The notes beneath the pieces are model-generated. The model was given only the letters and a program-made list of their open reading frames with translations, did not search any database and had not been told where the DNA came from. Positions 26,639 to 34,691 of a stretch of DNA of 64,000 nt are shown here, piece after piece. The position numbers were made by a program, and so were the translations under genes. Numbering within the stretch: position 1 is the stretch's first letter; every line of letters starts with the position of its first letter. Location: NCBI GenBank assembly GCA_938017795.1, contig CALIJZ010000051.1, positions 27,767 through 91,766 on the forward strand, in the 5' to 3' direction. This stretch comes from an uncultured Bacteriovoracaceae bacterium. GTDB lineage: Bacteria; Bdellovibrionota; Bacteriovoracia; Bacteriovoracales; Bacteriovoracaceae.

Positions 26639-26711
26639 CATAATCTCTTCTCTCAAATTTTCGACTTATGATCTCCCCTGAATATATAATTGAATATATA
26701 GGACTTTTAGA

Positions 26712-28649
26712 ATGCAATATTTCAGAAGAATTCATGAAATTAATGCAATTAGAGCAATCGCTATCATTGGAGTTATTTTAAATCATGTAATTGGTTTAAA
26801 AGGAGGCTTTATTGGAGTAGACGTTTTCTTTGTTATATCTGGCTATGTGATCACATTATCAATTCTGCGAGACAAAGAAGCTAAAACTTTTACATATTCT
26901 AATTTTATGTATTTAAGAATTAGAAGAATTCTACCTCCTCTTTTTATTACTTCAGTCCTCACTTTTTTTATAGGTAAGTACCTTTTTCTTTATTCTCTCG
27001 ATTTTGATTTTTTATCATCCTCTTACAACTATCAAACACTCTTCATTCAAAACCATTTTTTCGCAAATTATAAAGTTGAATATTTCCACAGTTTGGCTGA
27101 AGCGAAGTTAAACCTTCATCTTTGGTCTATTGCCATAGAAGAACAATTCTATATCTTCCTACCGTTGTTTTTTTTAATCTTTAATTACAAGAACAAACTA
27201 TTGTTTTTTATTTTATTCTTATTGACCCTATGTTCATTTTTCTTTACCACACCATATTTTTTGAGTTTTTTCCCGAATCCTCTCTTGAATAGCTTCACCT
27301 CTCCGCCAAGTAGGTATTACTTATTACATACTAGAGCCTGGGAACTATTACTAGGTGTTTTGGCCTGTCTTTTTACTTTTAAGTTTTCAATTTTTTTACA
27401 ACGATCTATAGAAAAATCCAATTTAATCAATAGGGTTTTTCTTATTTTAAATCTATTAAATATACTCTTATGCATGTGTTTCATTAAACCTACTATGGAG
27501 TGGCCAAACTACAATGCTCTTTTACCAACAATTTCAACAGCTCTAATTCTAATGCAACTTCATTTTTCTAATGATCTATTTATTTCAAAATTTTTTAACA
27601 ACAAGATCTTCTCATATATTGGAAAAAGCTCATATTCTCTATATTTATATCATTGGCCGATATATGGAATTGCTCTATACACAAATTATGACTTTGGTAC
27701 TCAATTATATGATTTCATTTTTTATACTATTATCTTATTTTTAGTTTCTCATTTTTCTTATCATTTTATTGAAAAAAAGAAATTTACTTTAAATAAAAAA
27801 AAATCATATCTTTTTCTCATTTTTTTTATTTCCATTCACTTTTTTATTAGCAATCTACCTTACCTCGATCCAAAAGATCGAAGTGAGTCATTAGGAATAA
27901 TTTCCAAAACAGGAATGAGGTCATCATGGAAAGCTGGTTGTAATAAAAAATGTTTTAATAAAATAAAAAAACCTTTTATCGTCTTATGGGGTGACAGTCA
28001 TGCTGGTGTATTTTATAAATCTCTGAAGGAATATTCTAATTCTATGAATCTAGAGCTTATTTATCTTGAGGGTTTATCATTGAGTGATCACAAAGCCTTA
28101 AGAAAAGAAGTACTACAGTCTCCATTATTAAAAGCTGTAATCTTAATAAGTCGATGGAACTGGTACATAGAAGCTCCAATAAACGATCCTCAAGAAAAAA
28201 ATCATCGCTATTTCCAATATAATGACTTTTATCCTACCAATAAAGAAGAAGCAGTTTCTGTTTTTGAAAAAAGTTATAATGATTTATTAAAGAAGCTGGA
28301 AAATGTCCAAATTATAGTCTTACAACAAGTGCCACGCTATCCTTACTTAGTGTTAAAGGAAGCATTTATGTCTGAACTTGGTCTTCGACTACGACCTCTT
28401 AAGAAAAAACCAGTCGACGAGTACAAAAACAATGTTTCTCAAGTGAATAAGATTCTCTTAGAACCTACATTAAAAAATAAAAGTATCAAGGTAATAGACC
28501 CTACTGAAATTTTATGCCCTGAAAAAGTATGTATTAATAGAGAGAGAAATAACGTCCTCTATGAAGACGATGATCATTTATCTGTATATGGTACTAAGAA
28601 GATAATGCCTTTAATTGAAGATGCTCTAAAAAATAAATTTAAATATTAA
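26712..28649 (+). CDS. OafA/OafB-like acyltransferase 3 fused to an SGNH domain
   Basis: The 645-residue product begins with an acyltransferase-3 membrane domain of about ten helices (residues 1-360): IRAIAIIGVILNH, GFIGVDVFFVISGY and IRRILPPLFIT. After a short linker comes a periplasmic SGNH domain with nucleophile S429 in LWGDSHAGVF and the block V Asp-His in DDDHLSVYG. Such fusions O-acetylate LPS O-antigen or other surface glycans. It is monocistronic and lies beside the MBOAT/SGNH pair, so two acylation systems flank the tRNA. It has a strong Phe/Ile bias, as expected for a membrane protein. Confidence 0.9.
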   Translation: MQYFRRIHEINAIRAIAIIGVILNHVIGLKGGFIGVDVFFVISGYVITLSILRDKEAKTFTYSNFMYLRIRRILPPLFITSVLTFFIGKYLFLYSLDFDFLSSSYNYQTLFIQNHFFANYKVEYFHSLAEAKLNLHLWSIAIEEQFYIFLPLFFLIFNYKNKLLFFILFLLTLCSFFFTTPYFLSFFPNPLLNSFTSPPSRYYLLHTRAWELLLGVLACLFTFKFSIFLQRSIEKSNLINRVFLILNLLNILLCMCFIKPTMEWPNYNALLPTISTALILMQLHFSNDLFISKFFNNKIFSYIGKSSYSLYLYHWPIYGIALYTNYDFGTQLYDFIFYTIILFLVSHFSYHFIEKKKFTLNKKKSYLFLIFFISIHFFISNLPYLDPKDRSESLGIISKTGMRSSWKAGCNKKCFNKIKKPFIVLWGDSHAGVFYKSLKEYSNSMNLELIYLEGLSLSDHKALRKEVLQSPLLKAVILISRWNWYIEAPINDPQEKNHRYFQYNDFYPTNKEEAVSVFEKSYNDLLKKLENVQIIVLQQVPRYPYLVLKEAFMSELGLRLRPLKKKPVDEYKNNVSQVNKILLEPTLKNKSIKVIDPTEILCPEKVCINRERNNVLYEDDDHLSVYGTKKIMPLIEDALKNKFKY

Positions 28650-28778
28650 AGAGCTAATACATCTTTTCAAGTAGCCTAAACGACACTTTCATAATCTATC
28701 ATTTCGAAGATTTTGCACCCTGCAGTGCTTCATTTTTTCTAAAATCTGTATTCTACGGGATTCTTGAAATCAAAAACT

Positions 28779-28794
28779 TGGCATATTTCTTGCT
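28779..28794 (+). promoter_or_regulatory. Sigma-54 (-24/-12) promoter
   Basis: The sequence TGGCATATTTCTTGCT fits TGGCAC-N5-TTGCW with a single mismatch (T for C at the end of the -24 element). The 10-base distance between GG (28780-28781) and GC (28792-28793) is exact. It lies about 80 bases before the ATG of the two-module Cys protein. A dyad GCAC-N6-GTGC (28715-28728) lies about 50-65 bases upstream of it, where an activator site would be expected. Confidence 0.75.
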
Positions 28795-28840
28795 TTTATA
28801 GTCAACAAAAGAATAGACCAATGAAGGTTTCGCACAAAAA

Positions 28841-28861
28841 AGACAATGTATTTTATTGTCT
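28841..28861 (+). promoter_or_regulatory. Hairpin in the leader just before the ribosome site
   Basis: AGACAAT (28841-28847) and ATTGTCT (28855-28861) form a perfect 7-bp inverted repeat around GTATTTT. It ends 2-3 bases before the AAGGGGAG ribosome site of the gene at 28874. It could be an operator or a 5'-leader stem; no U tail follows. Confidence 0.4.
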
Positions 28862-28873
28862 AAAGGGGAGAAT

Positions 28874-30256
28874 ATGAACTCGAAATTATTTAAATCAATG
28901 AACAAAAAAGTATTCATGACACTTGTCATGAGTATGCTACTTGTTTCTGCTGATGCCTTCTCTCAAAGAAGAAGCGGACAAGGAAACGGAGGAGGAGATG
29001 GTCAAGCTAGAAGTGGTAACGGTTCTGGTGGTGCTACTGCTGGAGGAACCAGACGCGGAGGCAATAGAGGTGGTGGGGTAACCACGACAACGACCACTTC
29101 AACGACATCTACAACAACTACTACAAAACCTTCCACAGGAGGAGCTAGGGCCGGTGGCACTAGACGTGGTGGTAATGGAGGTGGCGCAGTTACAACAACT
29201 ACAACAAAGCCAAAAGCTTGCGTTACTCAAAGGTTTGCAGGAGGACAAGGTCTATACTGTGCTAACCAAAACCCATCATGGAGAAATGTTGTATGTAATG
29301 ATGGTAGAAAACCTCAAGATCCAAGAAAGTGTGCTGCAAAACCAGCTAATCATTGTAAAGGAATTACTGCTCCAAATACTCGTAAGCAAATTACAAAGTA
29401 CTCAAAGAAAAAGTCAATGAATTGTAATAAAGATTCTAAAACAGTAACAGCTGCATGTAATTATATTGAAAAGACAAATTCTTACGAATTAAGATTTTCT
29501 GACTCTAAAGCGTACCCATTTTTAACTTGTAAAGCAGCTTGTGTTCAAACAAGGTTTCACCAAGGTTCAGGATTATACTGTGAAGGTATGTTGCCATCAT
29601 GGAGAAATGTAGTTTGTACTGACGGAAGAAGTGTCACGAACCCAAATACTTGTGCTAAGCCAGCTGTAAATAAATGCCAAGGGATAACTGCACCAAATAC
29701 TAGCAAGATTATTACTAAGTATGCAAAAAATAAAGCTAAAAACTGTAGCCAACATGCAAAGAGAGTAACTGCTGCTTGTAAGTATATTGAAAATAAAAAC
29801 TCATATGAGTTAAGGTTTTCTAATAGTGCATCTCATCCATTCATGACTTGTATTGCAGATCGTCCTTCAAGTGGAAAGGTTGAAATCGTTCAGAATATGA
29901 ACCTTGATATTATCTTGAATAACAAGAAAGCATTATCAGTTGAGAAAGCATTAAACCTTATAGGAAGAAATGCTCTAAAATCAAATGAGAAAATTACAAA
30001 GATTACAGTTCAAGCTCACATGCTAGGAGGATCTTCTGGAAGTATTAATTTATTACAAAACTCTAAACTAACTTTCTCATCAGGAGCAAGAAGTGTGAGA
30101 TACTTCTCAAAGAGTATCAGTCTGATAGTTGATAAATCTATCAAAACGAGAAGTCATCAAGTGCAAGCAATCAACTCAATTGTTATCACTGGATTAAAAG
30201 TAGAGATTGTAAAATTAGGAGCTAGCTCCGGAGGTCATAGAGGTGGTAGAAAATAA
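28874..30256 (+). CDS. Exported protein with Thr/Gly/Arg-rich linker and two Cys-rich modules
   Basis: The product has 460 residues from ATG 28874, which is preceded by AAGGGGAG; a TTG at 28856 lacks a site. A signal peptide (about 1-33) is followed by a low-complexity region (about 35-113) of Gly/Arg/Asn runs and poly-Thr, resembling a mucin-like or surface linker. Two tandem modules follow (about 115-221 and 222-329). They share GLYC, PSWRNVVC.DGR, GITAPNT, VTAAC.YIE and NSYELRFS, with matching Cys positions that suggest disulfides. A beta-rich C-terminal domain ends in Gly/His/Arg. No known family. It has a sigma-54 promoter upstream and a strong terminator downstream. Confidence 0.8.
   Translation: MNSKLFKSMNKKVFMTLVMSMLLVSADAFSQRRSGQGNGGGDGQARSGNGSGGATAGGTRRGGNRGGGVTTTTTTSTTSTTTTTKPSTGGARAGGTRRGGNGGGAVTTTTTKPKACVTQRFAGGQGLYCANQNPSWRNVVCNDGRKPQDPRKCAAKPANHCKGITAPNTRKQITKYSKKKSMNCNKDSKTVTAACNYIEKTNSYELRFSDSKAYPFLTCKAACVQTRFHQGSGLYCEGMLPSWRNVVCTDGRSVTNPNTCAKPAVNKCQGITAPNTSKIITKYAKNKAKNCSQHAKRVTAACKYIENKNSYELRFSNSASHPFMTCIADRPSSGKVEIVQNMNLDIILNNKKALSVEKALNLIGRNALKSNEKITKITVQAHMLGGSSGSINLLQNSKLTFSSGARSVRYFSKSISLIVDKSIKTRSHQVQAINSIVITGLKVEIVKLGASSGGHRGGRK
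29216..29858 (+). repeat. Two tandem copies of a ~107-residue Cys module
   Basis: Copy 1 (about 29216-29536) and copy 2 (about 29537-29858) encode modules that align without large gaps. Both start with A-C-V then R-F-x2-G-x-G-L-Y-C and end with P-F-x-T-C-x-A. The conserved cysteines keep their spacing. DNA similarity is also visible, for example CATCATGGAGAAATG in both. This points to an intragenic duplication. Confidence 0.85.
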
Positions 30257-30294
30257 TTTCCTAAAGTGCATCTCTATTAAATGAATGATATCTT

Positions 30295-30323
30295 GGGAGC
30301 CTGTTAACAGGCTCCCTTTTTTT
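30295..30323 (+). terminator. Strong intrinsic terminator
   Basis: GGGAGCCTG (30295-30303) and CAGGCTCCC (30308-30316) form a perfect 9-bp GC-rich stem with a TTAA loop, followed by seven T. It ends the transcript of the two-module Cys protein. The dinB stop codon on the other strand lies in the T-run. Confidence 0.95.
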
Positions 30324-31383
30324 ATTCATTAAGGAAGTTTAACTGATACTTGGATACTTTTTTCTGTGTCTTTAGTTGTACTCCTAATCCTAGAAGTCTA
30401 ACAGGAGCTTCTTTCCTTTTAAAACCTCGATTTACCAATTGCAGATAATCACTGAGTTCAAAAGAACTATTTAAATCACTTACAGTAGTTTGTTGAAAGT
30501 CATTAAACTTCAGCTTGATAAATATCGACTTAATCTCATTTTTTCCTACATTTTTATTTTTCAAACGATACTTCAGTTCTGCAAAAATCTTTTCAACTTT
30601 CTTGGCTACTTCTTTTACCTCTAATATATCCTCTTTAAAAGTATGCTCTACACTAATGGATTTTCTTTCCCTGGTAGTGCAAACTTCTCTGTCATCAATT
30701 CCCTTTGAATATTTATGTAAACTTTCTCCAAAAGACCCTACGATATCTCTCAACTCTCTGATACTAGCTTTTTGAATATCACCACAGGTTTTAAAGCCTT
30801 GATCATGTAACTTAGTTGCTGTTACTTTTCCTACTCCAAAAATTTTCTTTAAAGGCAACTTATATACAAATTCAGCAACGTCTTCAGGAGTTATAACAAA
30901 TTGACCATTTGGCTTATTCCAATCACTAGCAACTTTAGCTAAAAACTTATTCGGAGCTATTCCAGCCGATGCTGTTAACTTTGTCTTATCAAATATCTTT
31001 GCTCTAATCTCTTGAGCAATCAAAGTCGCACTACCTTCACATTTTTTACAATCAGAAACATCCAAAAAAGCTTCATCTAAAGACAAAGGTTCAATCAACT
31101 CTGTATATTCCTTAAAAATCTCTCTAATTTTCAAAGACTCTTCTTGATACTTTTCAAAGTTTGGTTTAACTAAAATTAAATCTGGACATAACTTCAATGC
31201 ATACATTGTTGAAAGAGCTGCTTTTACTCCATACTTTCTGGCTTCATAATTTGCAGTACACAAAACTCCTCTTTTTTCAGTAGCTGAACCGATACCAACT
31301 GGCTTGCCTTTAAGGGAAGGATTATCTCTGACTTCTACTGAAGCATAAAAACTATCCATATCAATGTGTATAATTTTTCTCAT
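30322..31383 (-). CDS. dinB: DNA polymerase IV (Y family)
   Basis: This is a translesion polymerase. The N-terminus RKIIHIDMDSFYASVEVRD carries the first catalytic Asp, and the second catalytic pair is in LSLDEAFLDVSD. YEARKYGV and the helix-hairpin-helix region (LKKIFGVGKVTATKLHDQG) are typical, with a little-finger domain at the C-terminus. The 353-residue length is normal. I chose the ATG at 31383 to fit the family, but it has no ribosome site. A TTG at 31401 adds six residues and has AAGGAG upstream. Both lie inside the terminator hairpin of the upstream beta-barrel gene. Confidence 0.93.
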   Translation of the reverse strand: MRKIIHIDMDSFYASVEVRDNPSLKGKPVGIGSATEKRGVLCTANYEARKYGVKAALSTMYALKLCPDLILVKPNFEKYQEESLKIREIFKEYTELIEPLSLDEAFLDVSDCKKCEGSATLIAQEIRAKIFDKTKLTASAGIAPNKFLAKVASDWNKPNGQFVITPEDVAEFVYKLPLKKIFGVGKVTATKLHDQGFKTCGDIQKASIRELRDIVGSFGESLHKYSKGIDDREVCTTRERKSISVEHTFKEDILEVKEVAKKVEKIFAELKYRLKNKNVGKNEIKSIFIKLKFNDFQQTTVSDLNSSFELSDYLQLVNRGFKRKEAPVRLLGLGVQLKTQKKVSKYQLNFLNE

Positions 31384-31410
31384 AAAAAAAGGAGAGGCCA
31401 AGCCTCTCCT
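31384..31410 (-). terminator. Intrinsic terminator of the beta-barrel gene, abutting dinB
   Basis: On the minus strand GGAGAGGC and GCCTCTCC (31402-31409 and 31391-31398 on the plus strand) form an 8-9 bp stem with a 3-base loop, followed by seven T that run directly into the dinB ATG at 31383. It ends the transcript from 32300. Confidence 0.9.
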
Positions 31411-31439
31411 TCATTAATAATTAACCTGTGAAAGTTAAT

Positions 31440-32300
31440 TTAAATTTCCATATTATAATTTAAATCTAAGTTCCATCCAACAGTGTCACTGTCAGAAAAG
31501 CTAGATCTTGAAGCCATCGCCATAACTCTAGATGTTGGATTAATCTTATATCCTGAATTAATTCCAAGAGTAAAAACTGGGTCTGAGAAAAAACCTTGAT
31601 AAGAATCAAGATTCATATTTCCACCAACAAAGAATTGTGAAGTTGCATGAAATCTTGCTCCACCTCTAATTCTTTCTGAAATGAAACCGTCAGCTCCACC
31701 AACTTCAAGAGTATTAGTACTAGTACTCCCACCGAAGCCAGTTGTCGTTACATCACTAACAAACTTATCTCCTCCAAAATAATAGCCTACGCCTGCATTT
31801 ACAAATCCTTCGAAGTTTTCAGAAAATCTAGCGGTATAAGTTGAGTTAAAACCGATATTTTTCATATCATTATTTATTGCACTCATAGTAGGTGAATCAG
31901 AAACAATACTGAAGTTAGTTTTAAAATCAAGTTGTCTAGAAAAACTAGATAAAAATCTATAATTCCACGATAAATCAATATTAGAAAATCCATCATCACT
32001 AGAGTCCGGGCTTATTCCAAAAGAACTTGCACTAGAATTATCAATAGATACAGTTGTGTCAGTAGATCTATAAGCAATTGTTCCACCTACTGTATGATTC
32101 TTCATTACACCATAAGCAAGATCCAATCCTAAAGAATAACTAGAACTAGAATAAGAACTACTTGATCTAGGACTTAAATCTCCAAAACCTAGCGACGTTT
32201 CCATTGAGACTTTCTTTTCAGAAGGTAAGTAAGAAACACTTGAAATATTAGCCAATGCTAAACCTGAGACTAAAGTCATCATTAAAAATACATTTTTCAT
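31440..32300 (-). CDS. Outer-membrane beta-barrel protein, paralogue 1
   Basis: The product has 286 residues from ATG 32300 (ribosome site GGAGAAG). An in-frame start four codons earlier lies in the ribosome site and is rejected. A signal peptide (about 1-18) precedes a beta-rich, Ser/Gly-rich sequence with alternating strands and a porin-like end (WNLDLNYNMEI). It is clearly paralogous to the next gene upstream: both have a start like NISSVSYLPSEKKVS, a HATS/HATP-MFVG motif (FHATSQFFVGGNM here), GYKINPTSRV and the NYNME end. The function is unknown; a porin or structural barrel is likely. It has its own terminator. Confidence 0.8.
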   Translation of the reverse strand: MKNVFLMMTLVSGLALANISSVSYLPSEKKVSMETSLGFGDLSPRSSSSYSSSSYSLGLDLAYGVMKNHTVGGTIAYRSTDTTVSIDNSSASSFGISPDSSDDGFSNIDLSWNYRFLSSFSRQLDFKTNFSIVSDSPTMSAINNDMKNIGFNSTYTARFSENFEGFVNAGVGYYFGGDKFVSDVTTTGFGGSTSTNTLEVGGADGFISERIRGGARFHATSQFFVGGNMNLDSYQGFFSDPVFTLGINSGYKINPTSRVMAMASRSSFSDSDTVGWNLDLNYNMEI

Positions 32301-32322
32301 TTTCTTCTCCATTAATTTGTAT

Positions 32323-32349
32323 AAAAAAAGGAGAAGCTAAGCTTCTCCT
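32323..32349 (-). terminator. Intrinsic terminator of the second beta-barrel gene
   Basis: On the minus strand GGAGAAGC/GCTTCTCC forms an 8-9 bp stem with a 3-base loop, followed by seven T (plus-strand A-run 32323-32329). It separates the two paralogous barrel genes. Its design is nearly the same as that of the terminator at 31384, so the duplication seems to have included the terminator. Confidence 0.9.
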
Positions 32350-32375
32350 AATAATTTTATAATTTTAAAAAATAA

Positions 32376-33158
32376 TTATAATTCCATATTATAGTTTAAA
32401 CCAAAGTTCCAACCATCAGTATTTGTGCTTCTTTCATCAACCCATGCAGCATTAGCCACTATGTTTGACTTAGGATTAATTTTAAAACCAGCATTTGCTC
32501 CTGCATTGAACGTAGGTTCAGAAAATGGAACATTACTTCTTCCATTAAAACCATTCATCAATGAACCAGTTGCTCCAACAAAGATCATTGGAGTTGCGTG
32601 AAATCTTGCTCCAGCCTTAGTAGTAAATCCCCAGTCATTTGAAATAGAATCTTCAAATGCATAACCACCATTAAAACTTAACATCCCTTCAAGGTTATCC
32701 ATCATTCTAGTTGTGTAACTTAAAGTTAAACCAGCGTCATGATATCCTTTGAAATTATTATCAATTTTAGCTTCTCCAGTTTTAGGACTAAAATTAACGA
32801 TTGCATCCCAATTATGGTTAGCACTGTTCACAAATCTATGAGCCCAAGTAACATTAACATCAGAAATTCCACTTCTTTCCGAAGTAGTTGTTGATCCTGC
32901 AACAGTAAAGTCAGTATCAATCATTCCATAACCAATACTTGCTCCAATTGCATTATTTGGAAGAATTCCATAATTCATCCCAAGGTTAAAATTAAACCCA
33001 GAATTTTCTGAATTAGTTGTGTAAGCCTCAGTAACTTCGTAATCAGCACTTGCATTAAAGCTCATTGTCTTCTCACCAGTAAAATAGCTTAAATTACCAA
33101 TATTCGCGTATGAAGAGAGTGCGAATACAAAACCAAGCAATAAAGTCGCTTTTTTCAT
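32376..33158 (-). CDS. Outer-membrane beta-barrel protein, paralogue 2
   Basis: The 260-residue product has a signal peptide ending in SSYA and then beta-strands throughout. The C-terminal part (ARFHATPMIFVGATGSLMNG, AGFKINPKSNIVANAAW, GWNFGLNYNMEL) matches the downstream paralogue. The ribosome site AAAGGAG lies 6 bases before the ATG. An upstream region of about 150 bp holds a GGCAAAAGCTGCC dyad but no clear promoter. The function is unknown. Separate terminators suggest the two barrels are controlled independently. Confidence 0.8.
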   Translation of the reverse strand: MKKATLLLGFVFALSSYANIGNLSYFTGEKTMSFNASADYEVTEAYTTNSENSGFNFNLGMNYGILPNNAIGASIGYGMIDTDFTVAGSTTTSERSGISDVNVTWAHRFVNSANHNWDAIVNFSPKTGEAKIDNNFKGYHDAGLTLSYTTRMMDNLEGMLSFNGGYAFEDSISNDWGFTTKAGARFHATPMIFVGATGSLMNGFNGRSNVPFSEPTFNAGANAGFKINPKSNIVANAAWVDERSTNTDGWNFGLNYNMEL

Positions 33159-33311
33159 TTTTTCTCCTTTGTAAAAAAATACTTTTGTTAATTGTGTGTA
33201 AAAATTGTATCTTTGAAAACCCTTTCAAAATGATTTGCGTTTACCTCTATGCAAATATAGGCAGCTTTTGCCATTAAAATATTTTAAACAGCTAAACTTC
33301 TATAATTACTT

Positions 33312-34691
33312 ATGCTCAAATTAATCTATTTACTCAGCTTGCTCTTTTCATTTTCGACAATGGCCAGCAAGGGTGAACTTATACAACTTGATTATGAAGT
33401 AAAAGATAAATTTACAAAAAATCTTTCTCTTAAACATACAAACTTCATTGTTGAAACAAAAGAACAGTTCAATGAAGCGATAGCAAGAATCAAGAAACTC
33501 TCAAATAATAAAAAACTTGATTATGCTGTCCGATCTCTTTACAAAGATTCTGGCTTTTCTAAAAAGAGTGATATTCAAAATATTCCTTTTAGAAAAAACT
33601 CATTGCGACCTGTGGCACTTGGATTGGGCTCAACGATCATGGGTGCAAAGGTTATTGATCTTACTATTGGCGAAATTGGACTTCCTACGGAGTCATCTAG
33701 AAATCCAAGTTCCAAAGATGTTAAAAAATCAAAGAATTGGAAAGACCCTTTATATTTGGGTGAGTGGTTCAACAAACACGGAAGAATGAACCTGGCCTTC
33801 ACTAGAGGATTTATAAATGGGGTAGTTTCCTTTGCAGGACTTCAAGTATCAGGAATGGTTTCGCATGCAGCTTTTGTTACAAGCGCTGTTGTGGGCAGTT
33901 TATCTGGAACGCTTAATTGGTACAATGATCAATTTAGTGACCTTGTAGGATCAACAAAGTATGAAGAAAAACTTCTCGACACTCTTGCTGAAAGATATTC
34001 ATTTTTTAGGAACATAAAAAATAGAAACTCTGGCTCTAAACTTCCTAAGTTTTTCAGTAAAACTGGTGGTTTCACTTATAAAAACCTTAAGTGGTTATTA
34101 AGTGATTTTATTTTCATAAAAATCATTATGCTCTCAGGTAGTGCCCTTGATGCATCTGGAATCATTCATGGTTACCACAATTTCTATGACCAACTACAAG
34201 TAGCCGGAGTAACTGCTTTAAAAGGATTAGGCTCCCAAGGACTCTTTGACTTAAGCGTGGCTCAAGACTTCTCAAAAAGAGTTACTAGTTTCGATGAAGC
34301 TATGACTAAGGTTGAGGCGACGATTGAAGCAAAAGGCAAGGGTGCTACTTATACTCAAAAAGAAGCTATGAGTTTATTAAGAAATTCAGATATTCTAGAG
34401 AGTACATTCAAAAGATATAAAGACGATATTTCCAAAATCTCAAACCTCTCGGCAGAAGTTTTACTTGAAAGGTTAAAAATTCACAAAGGAGCGATTCAAC
34501 TTTATAGGGTTGGTTGGACTATGACAGGTTCTGCTGTTTGGGCATTTGCTTCAATCTTAGATTTAGTTGGAATAAGTCTTGGAGATAAAGTATTTGTAGG
34601 TCTAATGTCTGCTGGAGCGATAAATTATCTAAGATTATTAGTCAAAAAACCTAAATTGATAAAAAATTGCTCTAATTATTTAGATGAATAA
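33312..34691 (+). CDS. Exported/membrane protein of unknown function
   Basis: The 459-residue product has a signal peptide (about 1-18, ending TMA). The first 90 mature residues are polar and helical. Several hydrophobic segments follow: LRPVALGLGSTIMGAKVIDL, INGVVSFAGLQVSGMVSHAA with FVTSAVVGSL, FIFIKIIMLSGSA, and near the end GSAVWAFASILDLVGIS and VGLMSAGAINYL. A charged helical stretch lies between them. I recognise no family. The architecture resembles the 14643 and 61345 proteins (signal peptide plus internal glycine-rich helices). Its 3' end overlaps the convergent lipoprotein gene by 16 bases. Confidence 0.65.
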   Translation: MLKLIYLLSLLFSFSTMASKGELIQLDYEVKDKFTKNLSLKHTNFIVETKEQFNEAIARIKKLSNNKKLDYAVRSLYKDSGFSKKSDIQNIPFRKNSLRPVALGLGSTIMGAKVIDLTIGEIGLPTESSRNPSSKDVKKSKNWKDPLYLGEWFNKHGRMNLAFTRGFINGVVSFAGLQVSGMVSHAAFVTSAVVGSLSGTLNWYNDQFSDLVGSTKYEEKLLDTLAERYSFFRNIKNRNSGSKLPKFFSKTGGFTYKNLKWLLSDFIFIKIIMLSGSALDASGIIHGYHNFYDQLQVAGVTALKGLGSQGLFDLSVAQDFSKRVTSFDEAMTKVEATIEAKGKGATYTQKEAMSLLRNSDILESTFKRYKDDISKISNLSAEVLLERLKIHKGAIQLYRVGWTMTGSAVWAFASILDLVGISLGDKVFVGLMSAGAINYLRLLVKKPKLIKNCSNYLDE

